Shown piece by piece: positions 6,384 to 6,639 of a stretch of DNA of 6,639 nucleotides. Each line of letters opens with the position of its first letter. The first letter of the stretch is position 1. The notes beneath the pieces are model-generated. The model was not told the DNA's origin. It searched no databases and was given only the letters and a program-made list of their open reading frames with translations. Position numbers and translations under genes: made by a program. Source of the stretch: Roseovarius sp. (lineage in GTDB: Bacteria > Pseudomonadota > Alphaproteobacteria > Rhodobacterales > Rhodobacteraceae); contig SLDH01000080.1 in the NCBI GenBank assembly GCA_007125415.1, positions 1-6,639 on the forward strand, written 5' to 3'.

Positions 6384-6639
6384 ATGTTGCTGTTGGCTGG
6401 GTTGGTGAGTCTCATGGCGGTCGGCGCAACGGCCTTCTACGCCATCGATACCGAGACAAAGGACGAAGACGATTGGGGTCCCTCATCCGATAGGTCGGAG
6501 GATGACCCCGATGGGATGCAGCAAGGCAGCAGCGACATCGCACGCCTTCTCGATCCGTCCGAAACCGGCATCTTCCTTCCCGAGCAGCTTGACGAGCCGA
6601 CAGGCGAAATCATCACGGGCAGCGCCGAGAATGACACGC
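6384..6639 (+). CDS. Start of a secreted or surface calcium-binding-repeat protein (partial)
   Basis: Only the first 85 codons are inside the window. The start at 6384 is supported by GAGG at 6373-6376, 7 bases upstream. Residues 1-20 form an uncharged hydrophobic segment beginning directly at Met1 with no positively charged n-region. Residues 22-75 are very rich in Asp and Glu and look disordered. ITGSAENDT at 77-85 matches the opening of hemolysin-type (RTX) calcium-binding repeats, whose later units read like GGxGxDxL. Proteins with this short hydrophobic start, acidic linker and repeat array are common in Rhodobacterales; export by a type I system is possible but its C-terminal signal is out of view. 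The function is unknown. It is probably transcribed separately from the sox operon, given the 324-base gap. Confidence 0.65.
   Translation, partial: MLLLAGLVSLMAVGATAFYAIDTETKDEDDWGPSSDRSEDDPDGMQQGSSDIARLLDPSETGIFLPEQLDEPTGEIITGSAENDT

Noticed and set aside
6437..6637. A minus-strand frame opposite the last gene, Ser-rich
   Set aside because: The + strand frame has a ribosome-binding site and ends in an RTX-like motif; the Ser-rich product is the antisense reading of Asp/Glu codons.

Overview
The window carries the distal part of a sulfur-oxidation (Sox) operon on the + strand, followed by a non-coding stretch of about 320 bases and the first part of a calcium-binding-repeat protein. The gene order soxB-soxC-soxD-soxE-soxF matches the classical Paracoccus/Roseobacter arrangement. 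The sequence is GC-rich, has strong GGAGG-type ribosome-binding sites, and ends in a gene of a type common in marine Rhodobacterales. I therefore infer an alphaproteobacterium of the Rhodobacteraceae/Roseobacteraceae, from gene order and protein character rather than from a database search.

Layout. 37-1734 encodes SoxB, the di-manganese sulfate thiohydrolase. 1762-3042 encodes SoxC, the molybdenum subunit of sulfane dehydrogenase. 3026-4051 encodes SoxD, its di-haem cytochrome c subunit, and overlaps soxC by 17 bases. 4055-4774 encodes SoxE, a second di-haem cytochrome c. 4797-6059 encodes SoxF, the FAD subunit of a flavocytochrome c sulfide dehydrogenase. The spacing (27, -17, 3 and 22 bases) indicates one transcript. 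The operon promoter and the upstream genes (probably soxXYZA) lie outside the window. No soxG or soxH follows soxF within the window.

How it works together. All five proteins carry export signals and act in the periplasm. SoxB, SoxC and SoxF have twin-arginine (Tat) signals, as expected for proteins that fold around metal or cofactor before export. The cytochromes SoxD and SoxE have Sec-type signals, as expected for haem attachment in the periplasm. In the established pathway SoxB releases sulfate from the sulfur-loaded carrier SoxYZ, and SoxCD oxidises the remaining sulfane sulfur with a six-electron yield, so no sulfur globules need accumulate. SoxEF is expected to oxidise sulfide and pass electrons to c-type cytochromes. 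The encoded capacity is complete thiosulfate oxidation plus sulfide oxidation, provided soxXYZA is present upstream.

The 6060-6383 gap is the least ordinary part. It holds a GC-rich hairpin that may be a terminator, a near-perfect 20-bp palindrome that overlaps that hairpin, and a roughly 93-bp imperfect palindrome that looks like a dispersed repeat (REP/MITE-like). A short inverted repeat follows, in front of the last gene. That gene (6384 onward) runs off the window. It has a hydrophobic N-terminus, a very acidic linker, and the beginning of what looks like an RTX-type calcium-binding repeat. I found no CRISPR array, tRNA, rRNA or transposase gene, and no evidence of an entirely new system.
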